In this document: positions 8,301 through 18,271 of the stretch, piece after piece
Layout of the letters: each line of letters starts with the position of its first letter
Numbering within the stretch: position 1 is the first letter of the stretch
NCBI GenBank assembly: GCA_016342595.1
Contig: JAEINY010000006.1
Location: 1-64,000 of the forward strand
Direction of reading: 5' to 3'
DNA: 64,000 nucleotides
Source of the DNA: Marinilabiliaceae bacterium
Lineage (GTDB): Bacteria; Bacteroidota; Bacteroidia; Bacteroidales; Marinilabiliaceae
Translations under genes and position numbers: made by a program
The notes under the pieces: generated by a model
Databases searched by the model: none
The model's input: the letters and a program-made list of their open reading frames with translations, nothing else
Told to the model about the DNA's origin: nothing

Positions 8301-9542
8301 CTTTTGCTTCAAATATTCACCAGCATAAAGTCGTCTTGATTTTTCCATCAAGTCACGTGCATGAATGCTATTTAAATAGCCTACAATGAGATTCCCCAGA
8401 TTACGAATCAAATCCGTTTCCTCATTAAGAAAAAGTTCCTGACGCGTTTTGGCAAACTCCTTCAAATAATATACTTCAATAGCCCCCGTCTGCCGATCAA
8501 TGGTCTCATATTTATACCGTAATACCCACGGTGTTTCAATAAAACCCGGGCTAGTAAATTCATGTTGTTCCAATCGGATACGAGCCACAGAATACTCCGG
8601 GAATTGCATTCCTCCCGGCAAAAGCTCCGCAATACGATTCAATGTAAAAGAAACCGGCATGTGTTGATTAATGATCCGTGTCGTTTCATTAATTGTTCTT
8701 AGCTCCTTTACCCGCTCCTGACGCTCTTGTTTTTCACTCTGCGCCAGTGTTTGATTTAAAAAATCTGTGATCAAGCGGGTTAAATTAGTGAGCAAATCAC
8801 GCTCTTCTTTTAAAAACGGGTCACCAGACAGATAGGAGAAGTCTCGGGTATAAAACACATCCATGGAGCCTGAACCGCCGTCCATTGTTTGAAAACGCCG
8901 GGTTTGTACCCACTCGGTTTCGATAAACCGCTCACTGGTATAATCATGTCCTGCATAGGAAATACGTGCCACAGTAAATTCAGGATATTGCCAACCCGAT
9001 GGCATCAAAAAAGCGACTTGCTGTAACACATCATCCACCGATTGCCCTTCATTGATAATGCGGGTAGTTCGATTAATCACAGATAATTCTTTTAAGCGCT
9101 CAACTGATTCAGAATGTTTACGCTCGGAGATAATGTGATTAATAAAACCGGAAAGAAGTCGTGCCGTTTGATTTATGAGTAAACGCTCATCGTATAAAAA
9201 AGGCCCTTCATCGCGATCGGGTTGTTCAGTGAGATAGTAGGCATCGATGGCACCTTTACCACCATCTACAGTGGAAAAGCGTTCGGTAATACCCAATCCT
9301 GTTTCCATAAAACCTGACGATGCAAACTCCCACTCCTTAAATCGTATCCGAACCCCAATTTGATCGGATCGCATCCAGGCCTGCGGTAAAACGCTGATTA
9401 ATTCCTCCAGCGTTTCATCAATTGGATTATCCTGCTTTATAATCTGAACCACCTGATTCAGTATATTTAAAATACGAGCAGAAGCGACCCCATTTGCAGG
9501 CCCCTCATTGATTGAATCCCATTTATCCCAACCCCTTTGCAT
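5304..9542 (-). CDS. Triple GAF-like, dual receiver, PEP synthase-type ATP-binding fusion protein (1412 aa)
   Basis: The N-terminal 400 residues hold three similar modules (about 30-140, 160-265, 290-392). Each has a LPxxW/M start, a short strand pair, a TxDGGxG or TIDRQTG turn and an FLxEExxL helix; they resemble GAF-type sensor domains. Then follow a receiver-like domain without acceptor aspartate (about 452-590, IIVMVGVDKRSP) and a receiver with E604/D605, D675, S709 and K728. The PPDK_N domain (about 855-1225) has GGKGRGLAFI, AVRSSGILEDS, FAG, and EIEFAVDL with FYLLQIKP. The C-terminal domain matches the 991-residue paralogue (ILIGPGRWGTRDPW, GSHFFHN). No signal peptide or membrane segment is seen, so it is probably cytoplasmic. 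No phosphohistidine or PEP-barrel domain is present. It is the first gene of the minus-strand series and probably co-transcribed with the paralogue. The ligand of the sensor modules and the phosphate target are unknown. Confidence 0.88.
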   Translation of the reverse strand: MQRGWDKWDSINEGPANGVASARILNILNQVVQIIKQDNPIDETLEELISVLPQAWMRSDQIGVRIRFKEWEFASSGFMETGLGITERFSTVDGGKGAIDAYYLTEQPDRDEGPFLYDERLLINQTARLLSGFINHIISERKHSESVERLKELSVINRTTRIINEGQSVDDVLQQVAFLMPSGWQYPEFTVARISYAGHDYTSERFIETEWVQTRRFQTMDGGSGSMDVFYTRDFSYLSGDPFLKEERDLLTNLTRLITDFLNQTLAQSEKQERQERVKELRTINETTRIINQHMPVSFTLNRIAELLPGGMQFPEYSVARIRLEQHEFTSPGFIETPWVLRYKYETIDRQTGAIEVYYLKEFAKTRQELFLNEETDLIRNLGNLIVGYLNSIHARDLMEKSRRLYAGEYLKQKKDVTKGPSRKSKHLLQNFMHKNNAARDIYYDLMPFRVKEILLVANLFDAYAIESEGRFTEQILGGFHQLHLLTLPRVTGVTTYEEAIDKLNEKHFDLIIVMVGVDKRSPLELSQLVKKAFPYVPIFILLNNDADIPFFEARKKEMGVLDELFVWNGDPKIFSSMVFHLEDKVNVENDTQVGLARVILLVEDSVKYYSKYLPFLYSSVLEQTNRLIEDVSADELYAVLRLRARPKVLVVSSYESALEIFDKYKDYLLCLISDVEFLRNGRLDPNAGFDLVNHVKSKLKDLPVIMQSSKIEYSQDAYELKTVFINKYSESLLQDIKTFISHYLGFGNFVYKDAHGRSIAIARNLKEFEQNLRNVPIDSIVYHARKNHFSMWLMARGEIKIARIIAPYRISDFESEELLREYLIKVLRRHREEQNQGKVIDFNDVDNIDENNVYSLSGGSLGGKGRGLAFINTLLFNFDFGAHIPGVVIKMPRTTVIGTDEFELFIERNELQDLYFRELSFQQIKMIFLEGELSKTLERRLKRLLTIFTKPLAVRSSGILEDSLKQPFAGVFDTYLLPNNHEHPNERFNQLCAAIKLVYASIFSETARAFTEAVDFKIEEERMAVIIQEVVGHSYDQFFYPHISGVAQSYNYYSFGHMNPEDGFAVIALGLGKYVVDGEKAWRFCPVYPDLEINSPKDQFKNSQTEFYAVDLGKQHLDLLEGETAGLIRADAYHAEVHGTIRHLASVYNPDNNTISPGLEQSGPRILNYTDILKYNYMPLSKTIEVVLDVVKEALGSPVEIEFAVDLNKDSKGRAYFYLLQIKPLIGSAHDYSINTAKIDADKIVVKTNHGMGNGKITDINDVVYLDVNAFDKSKTREMAAEIEQINNRLKLQGRSYVLIGPGRWGTRDPWIGIPVAWTQISHAKVIIETDLEDYPLEASGGSHFFHNVTSMNVGYLSIQHHEKEAYVNWDLLNQQPIVDQMRYFKHIQFNNSLTIRMDGRKRMAIITYNE

Positions 9543-11833
<2,291 letters not shown>

Positions 11834-11845
11834 TTGGTGGCGAGG

Positions 11846-11903
11846 GTGTCGCTTAAACATGAGAGATATGAAGGTGATTGATAGTAAGCGACACTCTTTT
11901 TTA
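11846..11903 (+). terminator. Terminator of the NADP-type GDH gene
   Basis: A perfect 10-bp stem (GTGTCGCTTA at 11846-11855 with TAAGCGACAC at 11885-11894) encloses a 29-nt loop and is followed by TCTTTTTTAA. Confidence 0.7.
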
Positions 11904-12045
11904 ATTCGTTTCACATGAAATTCTACTTCTACTAATCTCCTCAATGAATCTGTCAAGCTAAATCAACGGATACGAATCAATCCCTTGGTCAATTTAGCTT
12001 AAAAACACCTATTAGCTCAAGAATAATTCAGCAACAATGAACCAT

Positions 12046-12082
12046 AAAAAAAGGGGCTTCCCAAACCGGAGCCCCTTTTTTT
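12046..12082. terminator. Bidirectional terminator between GDH and the exb operon
   Basis: A GC-rich AGGGGCT/AGCCCCT-type stem is flanked by A and T runs on both sides. It can stop transcripts from either strand and lies 15 bp past the last exbD stop. Confidence 0.85.
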
Positions 12083-12097
12083 AAGACGTATATAGAA

Positions 12098-12571
12098 TTA
12101 TCTTACTTCCGCTTTCATGTTAGCTGAATAGTTAAGCTTCAATGCAGCAGCCTTACGTAAAGCCTGCTTAATGTCAGTAATTACTCCCATCGGACATTCT
12201 CTGTCAGCCTTGATTGAAACAATCATTTTGGCTTGTACACTCTCTTTCATCGCATCACGCGATTGAGCAATGTAACTCTGAATATCTTGAACTGTTGCAA
12301 ACTGATCGTTCAATTGTATACGTGGCTCACTACCATAAAGTGATTGGAATTGTTTGGACGGCACCCCCACATAAATAAAAGTCACCAGCTCCTTATTTTC
12401 CAATTTCTCTATTTCAGTGGCCTGCGCAGGTCGAACATTCACTTTTAGATCCACCTCTTTCATAGTTGTACTTACCATGAAAAAGAATAACAACATAAAA
12501 ACGATATCAGGAAGAGAGGCTGTATTAATGGCTGGTTGCCCGCCACTTTTCTTTTTTCTAAACTTTGCCAT
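12098..12571 (-). CDS. exbD: ExbD/TolR-type energy transducer, second copy
   Basis: The 157-residue protein has a short basic cytoplasmic tail, one membrane helix (about 20-38) with the ion-pathway aspartate in LPDIVFMLLFFFMV, and a periplasmic domain. This is the ExbD/TolR plan. Such proteins work with ExbB/TolQ rings to pass the proton gradient to TonB-dependent receptors or the Tol system. It is the last gene of a four-gene minus-strand operon and begins 1 bp after the first exbD. The sequence does not tell whether TonB or Tol is served. Confidence 0.92.
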   Translation of the reverse strand: MAKFRKKKSGGQPAINTASLPDIVFMLLFFFMVSTTMKEVDLKVNVRPAQATEIEKLENKELVTFIYVGVPSKQFQSLYGSEPRIQLNDQFATVQDIQSYIAQSRDAMKESVQAKMIVSIKADRECPMGVITDIKQALRKAAALKLNYSANMKAEVR

Positions 12572-12572
12572 T

Positions 12573-13142
12573 TTAGTTTCCTCCTACGTTTTTAGGTTCA
12601 GCTTCCGAAATTCTTTTAGGATAGATTTTTCGGATGGCATTTTTCTCTTCATCCTCTAAATCTTTGTAATCCTTACCAAATTTACGTCTGGCTAATCCTT
12701 GTCGTAATTCATTATAGGCTCTGGTCAGCTCATTCTGAACCATCAGATAAGCTTGATATTCGGTTCCACGGTCGTTACGCAGTGAGATCACCCCTTTGGA
12801 AACTTCGTATGTTTCAAAAAAGTCTACTTCAATAGTTTTCTTTCCTGATAAAGTTTCCACTTCATTAGGATTGTCAATAAACTCTTTAGTAGCCTCCGTT
12901 AAATCTTCCATCCTCATTGGTTTACCTTCTACCAATAACTGATTCTGAGAGTTCAGCAACACTGCAAATACGTTCCTTTCATTGATGGGAGGAGTATCCT
13001 CTTGCTCCACATCAGGCGGAAGTAAAGTTGCTAAACCGGTATCAGAGTCCATGGTAGTAGTAACCAGGAAGAAGATCAATAATAAGAAGGCAATATCTGC
13101 CATTGACCCTGCATTAACTTCCTGTACTTCTTTTCTTGCCAT
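12573..13142 (-). CDS. exbD: ExbD/TolR-type energy transducer, first copy
   Basis: This is a 189-residue ExbD/TolR homologue. The membrane helix (about 16-34) carries the expected aspartate (SMADIAFLLLIFFLVTTTM). The periplasmic part is longer than in the second copy and has a charged C-terminal tail (YKDLEDEEKNAIRK). The start chosen is the ATG at 13142; the frame extends two codons further only to a TTG. Two unequal ExbD proteins next to one ExbB are common in Bacteroidetes, and a hetero-oligomer in one ion channel is a plausible reading. Confidence 0.92.
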   Translation of the reverse strand: MARKEVQEVNAGSMADIAFLLLIFFLVTTTMDSDTGLATLLPPDVEQEDTPPINERNVFAVLLNSQNQLLVEGKPMRMEDLTEATKEFIDNPNEVETLSGKKTIEVDFFETYEVSKGVISLRNDRGTEYQAYLMVQNELTRAYNELRQGLARRKFGKDYKDLEDEEKNAIRKIYPKRISEAEPKNVGGN

Positions 13143-13209
13143 AAACAAAAAATAAATTAGTTAGTAGTCCTGTTTATAAAATATTTCATTTAAGAACAGA
13201 ACCGGGCCA

Positions 13210-13656
13210 TTACTTAAACATTCGCGATAACTCTGTATAAAGAATAGCAGTTACAACTATTCCTAACAAAATGTACGATCCATAAAGCATTGTACCAGCC
13301 ATGCTTAACATGCTAGGTACATTATCAGGTCCATTGTAACCGATAATTTCCATTGGAGTACTATCTGATATTCCATATGCAATTAAAGCAATCACCAACA
13401 ATACTCCGATAGAGATGAAGGTACGCACTGCATTTCTGGCATTGAAAATCAAACTTAATACTTCAAAAATTACTGTTACACCAGCTGTCACGACTACCAG
13501 CAATTTACCCCAATTCACAAATGAATCTGTATAAATAGGAGTAGGTAATGCTGCTCCAACCTCTTCACCACCGAAATAAAACATTCCGGCAAAGACTAGA
13601 GTTATCGCTAACAGCACGTATAATACGATATTTAAAATCTTCGTTAGCTTAGTCAT
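13210..13656 (-). CDS. Four-helix membrane protein of the exb operon
   Basis: This 148-residue protein has about four hydrophobic segments (roughly 8-28, 48-68, 74-95 and 117-143) and no cofactor motif that I recognise. It lies between exbB (8-bp gap) and the exbD pair on the same strand, so it is probably made with them. It may be an accessory subunit or assembly partner of the ExbB/ExbD channel. That is inferred from position only. Confidence 0.75.
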   Translation of the reverse strand: MTKLTKILNIVLYVLLAITLVFAGMFYFGGEEVGAALPTPIYTDSFVNWGKLLVVVTAGVTVIFEVLSLIFNARNAVRTFISIGVLLVIALIAYGISDSTPMEIIGYNGPDNVPSMLSMAGTMLYGSYILLGIVVTAILYTELSRMFK

Positions 13657-13664
13657 ATTGACAA

Positions 13665-14483
13665 CTATTTTTTCATGTTAAATTTCACCAAAATATCTAA
13701 TAGAGAGATAGACGCATCTTCCATGTTGTTTACAATACCATCGATTTTAGAAACGATGTAGTTGTAAAATACCTGAAGGATGATCGCTACGATCAAACCA
13801 GATACAGTGGTAATCAAGGCTAATTTAATACCACCCGCTACAGCAGTAGCCGAAATAGTACCCATGGCCTGGATGCTATCAAAGGCATCGATCATACCGA
13901 TTACAGTACCCATAAACCCAAGCATAGGAGCCAAAGCGATGAATAATGAAATCCAGGTTAAACCTTTTTCCAAAAGACCCATTTGAACAGAACCGTAAGA
14001 AATAACTGATTTCTCAACTACTTCAATACCTTCATCGAAACGATCAAGTCCCTGGTAGAAAATAGATGCTATAGGACCTCTGGTATTACGACATACTTCT
14101 TTAGCTGCCTCTACACCACCGTCATTCAACGCATTTTCGATGTTTTGAAGCAACTTCTTAGTATTAGTAGAAGCCAGGTTCAAATAAATGATACGCTCAA
14201 TACAAAGCGCTAAACCAAAAATCAAGGCCATCAATACGAAACTCATAAAGATCGCACCACCTTCAATAAATTTGGCTTTAATTTGTTTGTGAATACCTTT
14301 TGGAGCTTCAGCTGCTGGTTCTTCTACAGCTGCAGCAGTGGTTTCAACTGCTGGTGTTTCTTCAACAACCTGCTCTGTTTGAGTAGCCTCTTCTGCTACA
14401 TTCTCATTTTCCTGAGCAAAAACGGTATTTGAACCGATACTCAGCATTCCAATTACTGCTAAAAACGCAAATAGCTTTTTCAT
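13665..14483 (-). CDS. exbB: ExbB/TolQ/MotA-type proton channel
   Basis: The 272-residue protein starts with a probable signal peptide (about 1-23, ending NTVFA). A Glu/Ala/Thr-rich, likely periplasmic stretch (24-63) follows, then three membrane helices (about 75-97, 173-195, 206-233). The last pair carries the family pattern LGFMGTVIGMIDAF and AVAGGIKLALITTVSGL. It forms the proton-conducting ring that energises TonB- or Tol-type partners and heads the operon with the two exbD genes. The cleaved signal and acidic spacer are typical of Bacteroidetes ExbB and differ from the short E. coli form. Confidence 0.92.
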   Translation of the reverse strand: MKKLFAFLAVIGMLSIGSNTVFAQENENVAEEATQTEQVVEETPAVETTAAAVEEPAAEAPKGIHKQIKAKFIEGGAIFMSFVLMALIFGLALCIERIIYLNLASTNTKKLLQNIENALNDGGVEAAKEVCRNTRGPIASIFYQGLDRFDEGIEVVEKSVISYGSVQMGLLEKGLTWISLFIALAPMLGFMGTVIGMIDAFDSIQAMGTISATAVAGGIKLALITTVSGLIVAIILQVFYNYIVSKIDGIVNNMEDASISLLDILVKFNMKK

Positions 14484-14629
14484 AGTCTGCTAAAAATTTT
14501 GATTTTGTATTAGTTTGTTAATACTCAAAATAATTTACTGTTTTTCCTTTTTCCCTTAACGAAAAAAGACAAAAATCCTTTAATTTTTCAGGGTTGCAAA
14601 TTACAAAAAAAAAATCAAACACAAACTTT

Positions 14630-15658
14630 CTAATTATATATTTCCCCTCGAAGAGACTTATTTAAGTTTGTTCTAATTTCTTCTTCAGAACCTGCATTAG
14701 CCAGTAAAAACATGAGTTTAGTGACTGCTGCCTCCGTGGTTAAATCGTGTCCGCTGATAACCCCTAAATCCAACATGTGCACCCCTGTTTCGTAGCGCCA
14801 CATCTCTACATTACCCGCTAAACACTGCGTTACATTCAATATGATGATGCCTTTTTCAATGGCTTCTTCTATGCAATCCAGAAACCACTTTGAAGTGGGT
14901 GCATTACCCGAGCCATACGTTTCGAGCACAACAGCTTTAATATTGGGCGCTCCCAAAACTGCCCGCACCACATCCCGATTGATGCCCGGAAATATTTTTA
15001 ACAACGCGATACCGGTATCCATCTTTTTGGTCACTTTAAAAGTACCATTTAAGGTGGTGTATCTGATATAGGGATAATTGTATTTTATGTGTATGCCCGC
15101 TTCTGCCAGGGGCTGATAATTATCGGAACGGAAGGCGTGGAAGTGTTCCGCGTTATATTTAGTAGTGCGGTTTCCACGAAATAATTTATCCTTAAAATAG
15201 ATACACACTTCAGGCACCAAAGCTTGTCTGTTTTTTTGCGCAGCTGCAATCTCAAGCGCTGTGATCAGGTTTTCTTTTCCATCGGTACGGATGGTGCCCA
15301 ATGGTAACTGGCTACCGGTAAGGATCACCGGCTTCTGCAAGTTGTGCAACATAAAACTCAGTGCACTGGCTGTGTAAGCCATGGTGTCTGTACCATGCAA
15401 CACCACAAAACCGTCAAATTCTGAATAGTTTTCTTCGATCATCGTCACCAACTGAATCCAAATATCAGGATTCATATCTGAAGAATCGACTAATGGTTCA
15501 AAAGAGATACTCTTTATTTGAAAATCAAATTTCCGTAACTCGGGTACATGATTAGATACATTCTCAAAATCGAATGGTACCAATGAGTTTGTTTCCGGAT
15601 CGATAACCATACCAATGGTACCCCCGGTATATATTATTAATATCTTTCTTTCTTCCAT
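14630..15658 (-). CDS. ansA: Type I (cytoplasmic) L-asparaginase
   Basis: The protein of 342 residues hydrolyses asparagine to aspartate and ammonia. The first active-site threonine lies in IYTGGTIGM (T14), and the second threonine/aspartate pair in LHGTDTMAYTASAL. No signal peptide is seen, which fits a type I cytoplasmic enzyme. It follows tatD by 14 bp on the same strand, so the two are probably one transcript. Aspartase (60.5-61.9 kb) and the GDH genes in the same window would deaminate the products further. Confidence 0.93.
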   Translation of the reverse strand: MEERKILIIYTGGTIGMVIDPETNSLVPFDFENVSNHVPELRKFDFQIKSISFEPLVDSSDMNPDIWIQLVTMIEENYSEFDGFVVLHGTDTMAYTASALSFMLHNLQKPVILTGSQLPLGTIRTDGKENLITALEIAAAQKNRQALVPEVCIYFKDKLFRGNRTTKYNAEHFHAFRSDNYQPLAEAGIHIKYNYPYIRYTTLNGTFKVTKKMDTGIALLKIFPGINRDVVRAVLGAPNIKAVVLETYGSGNAPTSKWFLDCIEEAIEKGIIILNVTQCLAGNVEMWRYETGVHMLDLGVISGHDLTTEAAVTKLMFLLANAGSEEEIRTNLNKSLRGEIYN

Positions 15659-15672
15659 AGCTCATTCCTAAC

Positions 15673-16437
15673 TTACAAATCAAACATCTTCTTTGCATTG
15701 GCTGAAGTTCTGTGACGAACTTCCTCCTCCGATACTTTATACACTTCAGCTAATTGTGCAGCAATTCCAGCGAGGTAAGCCGGTTCATTTCGTTTTCCGC
15801 GATAAGGAACCGGAGCCAGATATGGGGCGTCTGTCTCTAAAACGACATCATCCAATGTGGTATGTGTTAATACCTCCCGAAGCGTGGTGTTTTTAAAAGT
15901 CACCACTCCATTTATCCCCAATAAAAAAGAGCCATATCCCATAATGGTTTCCACTTCATTGACGCTTCCTGTAAAACTGTGAAATACGCCACGCAGATTT
16001 TCATCCAATTGTGCTTCGACGACTTCAAACACTTCCGGGAAAGCATCACGACAATGAATCACCACCGGTAAATTCATTTCTTTAGCCCACTGAAGATGTT
16101 TTGAAAACACGTCCATTTGCTGGGTGCGAAAAGTTTTATCCCAATACAAATCAATTCCCACTTCACCGATACCGATGTATTTTTTTTCGCCCAACTGATT
16201 TTTAATCCTGCTCATTTGCTCCTGGTAATCGGCCTTTACCGAAGTCGGGTGCAATCCCATCATGGCATGACATAAGTCCGGATACTGTTGTTCCACCTTC
16301 AGCATGCGTTCAATGGTTTCACCATCCACATTGGGTAACAATATCTTTTCTACACCAACAGATCTGGCATTGTTAATAACTGTATCCAGATCGTTATCAA
16401 ATTCCGGGAGGTATATATGAGAGTGTGTATCAATCAC
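15673..16437 (-). CDS. tatD: TatD family metal-dependent hydrolase
   Basis: The 254-residue TIM-barrel hydrolase has the metal ligands of the TatD family: DTHSH at residues 3-7, GEVGID, a VVIHCRDA histidine, FHSFTG, and LETDAPYLAP near the end. Family members are 3'-5' DNases and broader phosphoesterases. The start is a GTG directly before IDTHSH, where homologues begin; no better ATG lies upstream in frame. It is the first gene of a pair with ansA. Confidence 0.92.
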   Translation of the reverse strand: MIDTHSHIYLPEFDNDLDTVINNARSVGVEKILLPNVDGETIERMLKVEQQYPDLCHAMMGLHPTSVKADYQEQMSRIKNQLGEKKYIGIGEVGIDLYWDKTFRTQQMDVFSKHLQWAKEMNLPVVIHCRDAFPEVFEVVEAQLDENLRGVFHSFTGSVNEVETIMGYGSFLLGINGVVTFKNTTLREVLTHTTLDDVVLETDAPYLAPVPYRGKRNEPAYLAGIAAQLAEVYKVSEEEVRHRTSANAKKMFDL

Positions 16438-16461
16438 GATTCAAAAAAATTAATTCGGCTG

Positions 16462-16469
16462 CAAACATA
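16462..16469 (-). promoter_or_regulatory. Bacteroidetes -7 element before tatD
   Basis: On the minus strand the sequence reads TATGTTTG, a full match to TAnnTTTG, about 25 nt before the tatD start. No clear TTTG -33 element is present, so the call rests on one element. Confidence 0.4.
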
Positions 16470-16550
16470 CTAATTGTAACTGGGTAATGATTAATGGCTA
16501 ATTATTAATTCATCATTTATAATGATTCATTAACCAGATACTGCAACAAA

Positions 16551-16572
16551 GCCGTCTCGGGGAGGAGACGGC
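16551..16572 (-). terminator. Terminator of the NAD-type GDH gene
   Basis: A perfect 8-bp stem (GCCGTCTC/GAGACGGC) lies 26 bp past the GDH stop. The T run on the minus strand is short, so efficiency is uncertain. Confidence 0.6.
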
Positions 16573-16597
16573 CTGTTATTATTGCATCAAGAAAAAT

Positions 16598-17935
16598 TTA
16601 AACAACACCTTGAGCCATCATTGCATCGGCCACTTTTACGAAACCGCCAATGTTTGCTCCTTTGATGTAATTTATCTTACCATTAGGTTCTTTACCATAT
16701 TTCACACAAGCTGCGTGAATTTCTGTCATGATTTGATCTAAACGATCATCCACTTCTTTTTCAGACCAGTTCAAACGCATGCTATTTTGAGTCATTTCCA
16801 AACCAGAAACAGCAACACCACCAGCGTTAACAGCTTTACCAGGCGCAAACATGATTTTATCCGTTGCCAGGTAAGCAGCTTCAGCAGTACATCCCATATT
16901 AGAAGCTTCAGCAATCATTTGACAACCATTGGCGATCAACATTTTTGCATCTTCTTCGTTCAATTCGTTTTGAATTGCACAAGGAATAGCGATGTCTACT
17001 TTTTGTTCCCAAGGCTTTTTACCAGCGATGAATTGAGCACCATACTTTTCAGCATAAGGCGCAACGATATCCTGGTTAGAAGCACGTAACTCTAATAAGT
17101 AGTCAATTTTCTCACCTGTGATACCGTCAGCATCATAAACATATCCATCAGGACCAGAGATAGTCACCACTTTAGCACCATATTCAACAGCTTTTAAAGC
17201 AGCACCCCAGGCGACATTACCAAAACCTGAAACAGAAACAGTTTTACCCTTCATTGTTTCACCTTTCGTAGCCAACATTTCACGTACGAAATAAATAGCA
17301 CCAAAACCAGTTGCTTCAGGGCGGATCAAACTACCACCGAACTCACGTCCTTTACCAGTTAATACACCAGTAAATTCGTTTCGCAATTTTTTGTACTGAC
17401 CATACAAGTATCCGATTTCGCGACCACCCACACCGATATCACCAGCAGGCACATCCGTGTTAGGACCAATGTGACGGAATAACTCACTCATAAAGGCCTG
17501 ACAGAAACGCATAATTTCAATGTCAGATTTTCCTTTAGGATTGAAATCAGACCCACCTTTACCACCACCCATAGGCAATGTTGTCAAGCTGTTTTTGAAT
17601 GTTTGTTCGAAACCTAAAAATTTCAAACCACTCAACGTTACACTTGGGTGGAAACGTAAACCACCTTTATAAGGTCCGATAGCCGAGTTGAACTCTACAC
17701 GGAAACCACGGTTCACATGAACCTCACCGCTATCATCAATCCAAGGTATACGGAAAATGATGGTCCTTTCAGGCTCCGTCATACGCTCCAATATCTTGGC
17801 TTTTTTATAATGCGGGTTTTCCTGGTAGAAATCCCATACAGTTTCAACTACTTCTTGCACTGCCTGCAAGAACTCATCTTCGCCAGGATTTTTCATCCTA
17901 ACGCCGTCCATGAACTCATTCATCTTTACGTCCAT
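16598..17935 (-). CDS. Glutamate dehydrogenase, probably NAD(H)-type
   Basis: This 445-residue paralogue is complete. K90, K114, K126 ([15 protein letters not shown]) and D166 ([13 protein letters not shown]) are all present, as is the [12 protein letters not shown] substrate segment. The coenzyme loop is ISGPDGYVYD, like the NAD-dependent Clostridium symbiosum enzyme, in contrast with LSDSSG of the plus-strand copy at 10.5 kb. Bacteroides species are known to carry separate NADP- and NAD-linked enzymes, and these two copies fit that pattern. Codon choice is of the preferred, highly expressed kind compared with the 174-1514 copy (inference from inspection). It has its own promoter element and terminator, and follows the D-2-hydroxyacid dehydrogenase gene on the same strand after 336 bp. 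Confidence 0.95.
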   Translation of the reverse strand: MDVKMNEFMDGVRMKNPGEDEFLQAVQEVVETVWDFYQENPHYKKAKILERMTEPERTIIFRIPWIDDSGEVHVNRGFRVEFNSAIGPYKGGLRFHPSVTLSGLKFLGFEQTFKNSLTTLPMGGGKGGSDFNPKGKSDIEIMRFCQAFMSELFRHIGPNTDVPAGDIGVGGREIGYLYGQYKKLRNEFTGVLTGKGREFGGSLIRPEATGFGAIYFVREMLATKGETMKGKTVSVSGFGNVAWGAALKAVEYGAKVVTISGPDGYVYDADGITGEKIDYLLELRASNQDIVAPYAEKYGAQFIAGKKPWEQKVDIAIPCAIQNELNEEDAKMLIANGCQMIAEASNMGCTAEAAYLATDKIMFAPGKAVNAGGVAVSGLEMTQNSMRLNWSEKEVDDRLDQIMTEIHAACVKYGKEPNGKINYIKGANIGGFVKVADAMMAQGVV

Positions 17936-18271
17936 ATTGAAAAGGTATTTAATTTGGATCTGTTTAAATTGGATTCGTTTATGGAATCAAAAATAGAGAA
18001 TTTTGAAATAGGGTGTAACAATTTATAAGGAAATTTTACTCTTTTCTCATATTTTTCTGAACCTTGCTATTCAACTACATACGTCGAGACAAAACATGTT
18101 CTGCAACACTTTATGACAATAATCATCTAATTCAGTCCGGCACAACCATCAAAAACTGTAAGCAATCCACAATCATGACAATCATCACCCCTCATATCTG
18201 CCAACCATTTAAAACCTTCCAGCCCCTTACTATTTCTCAAAAAGACCCACTTTACAGCCTCACACCCGCCT
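17936..18271. other. Intergenic region between GDH and the FAD/Fe-S dehydrogenase
   Basis: It contains the GDH promoter element at 17988-17995. The rest is AT-rich. A plus-strand frame (18064-18612) runs through it into the neighbour but has no protein character. I see no RNA gene or repeat. Confidence 0.6.
17988..17995 (-). promoter_or_regulatory. Bacteroidetes -7 element of the NAD-type GDH gene
   Basis: On the minus strand this reads TATTTTTG, a perfect TAnnTTTG match about 53 nt before the ATG. A weak ATTG lies about 23 nt upstream in place of the -33 TTTG. Confidence 0.5.
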
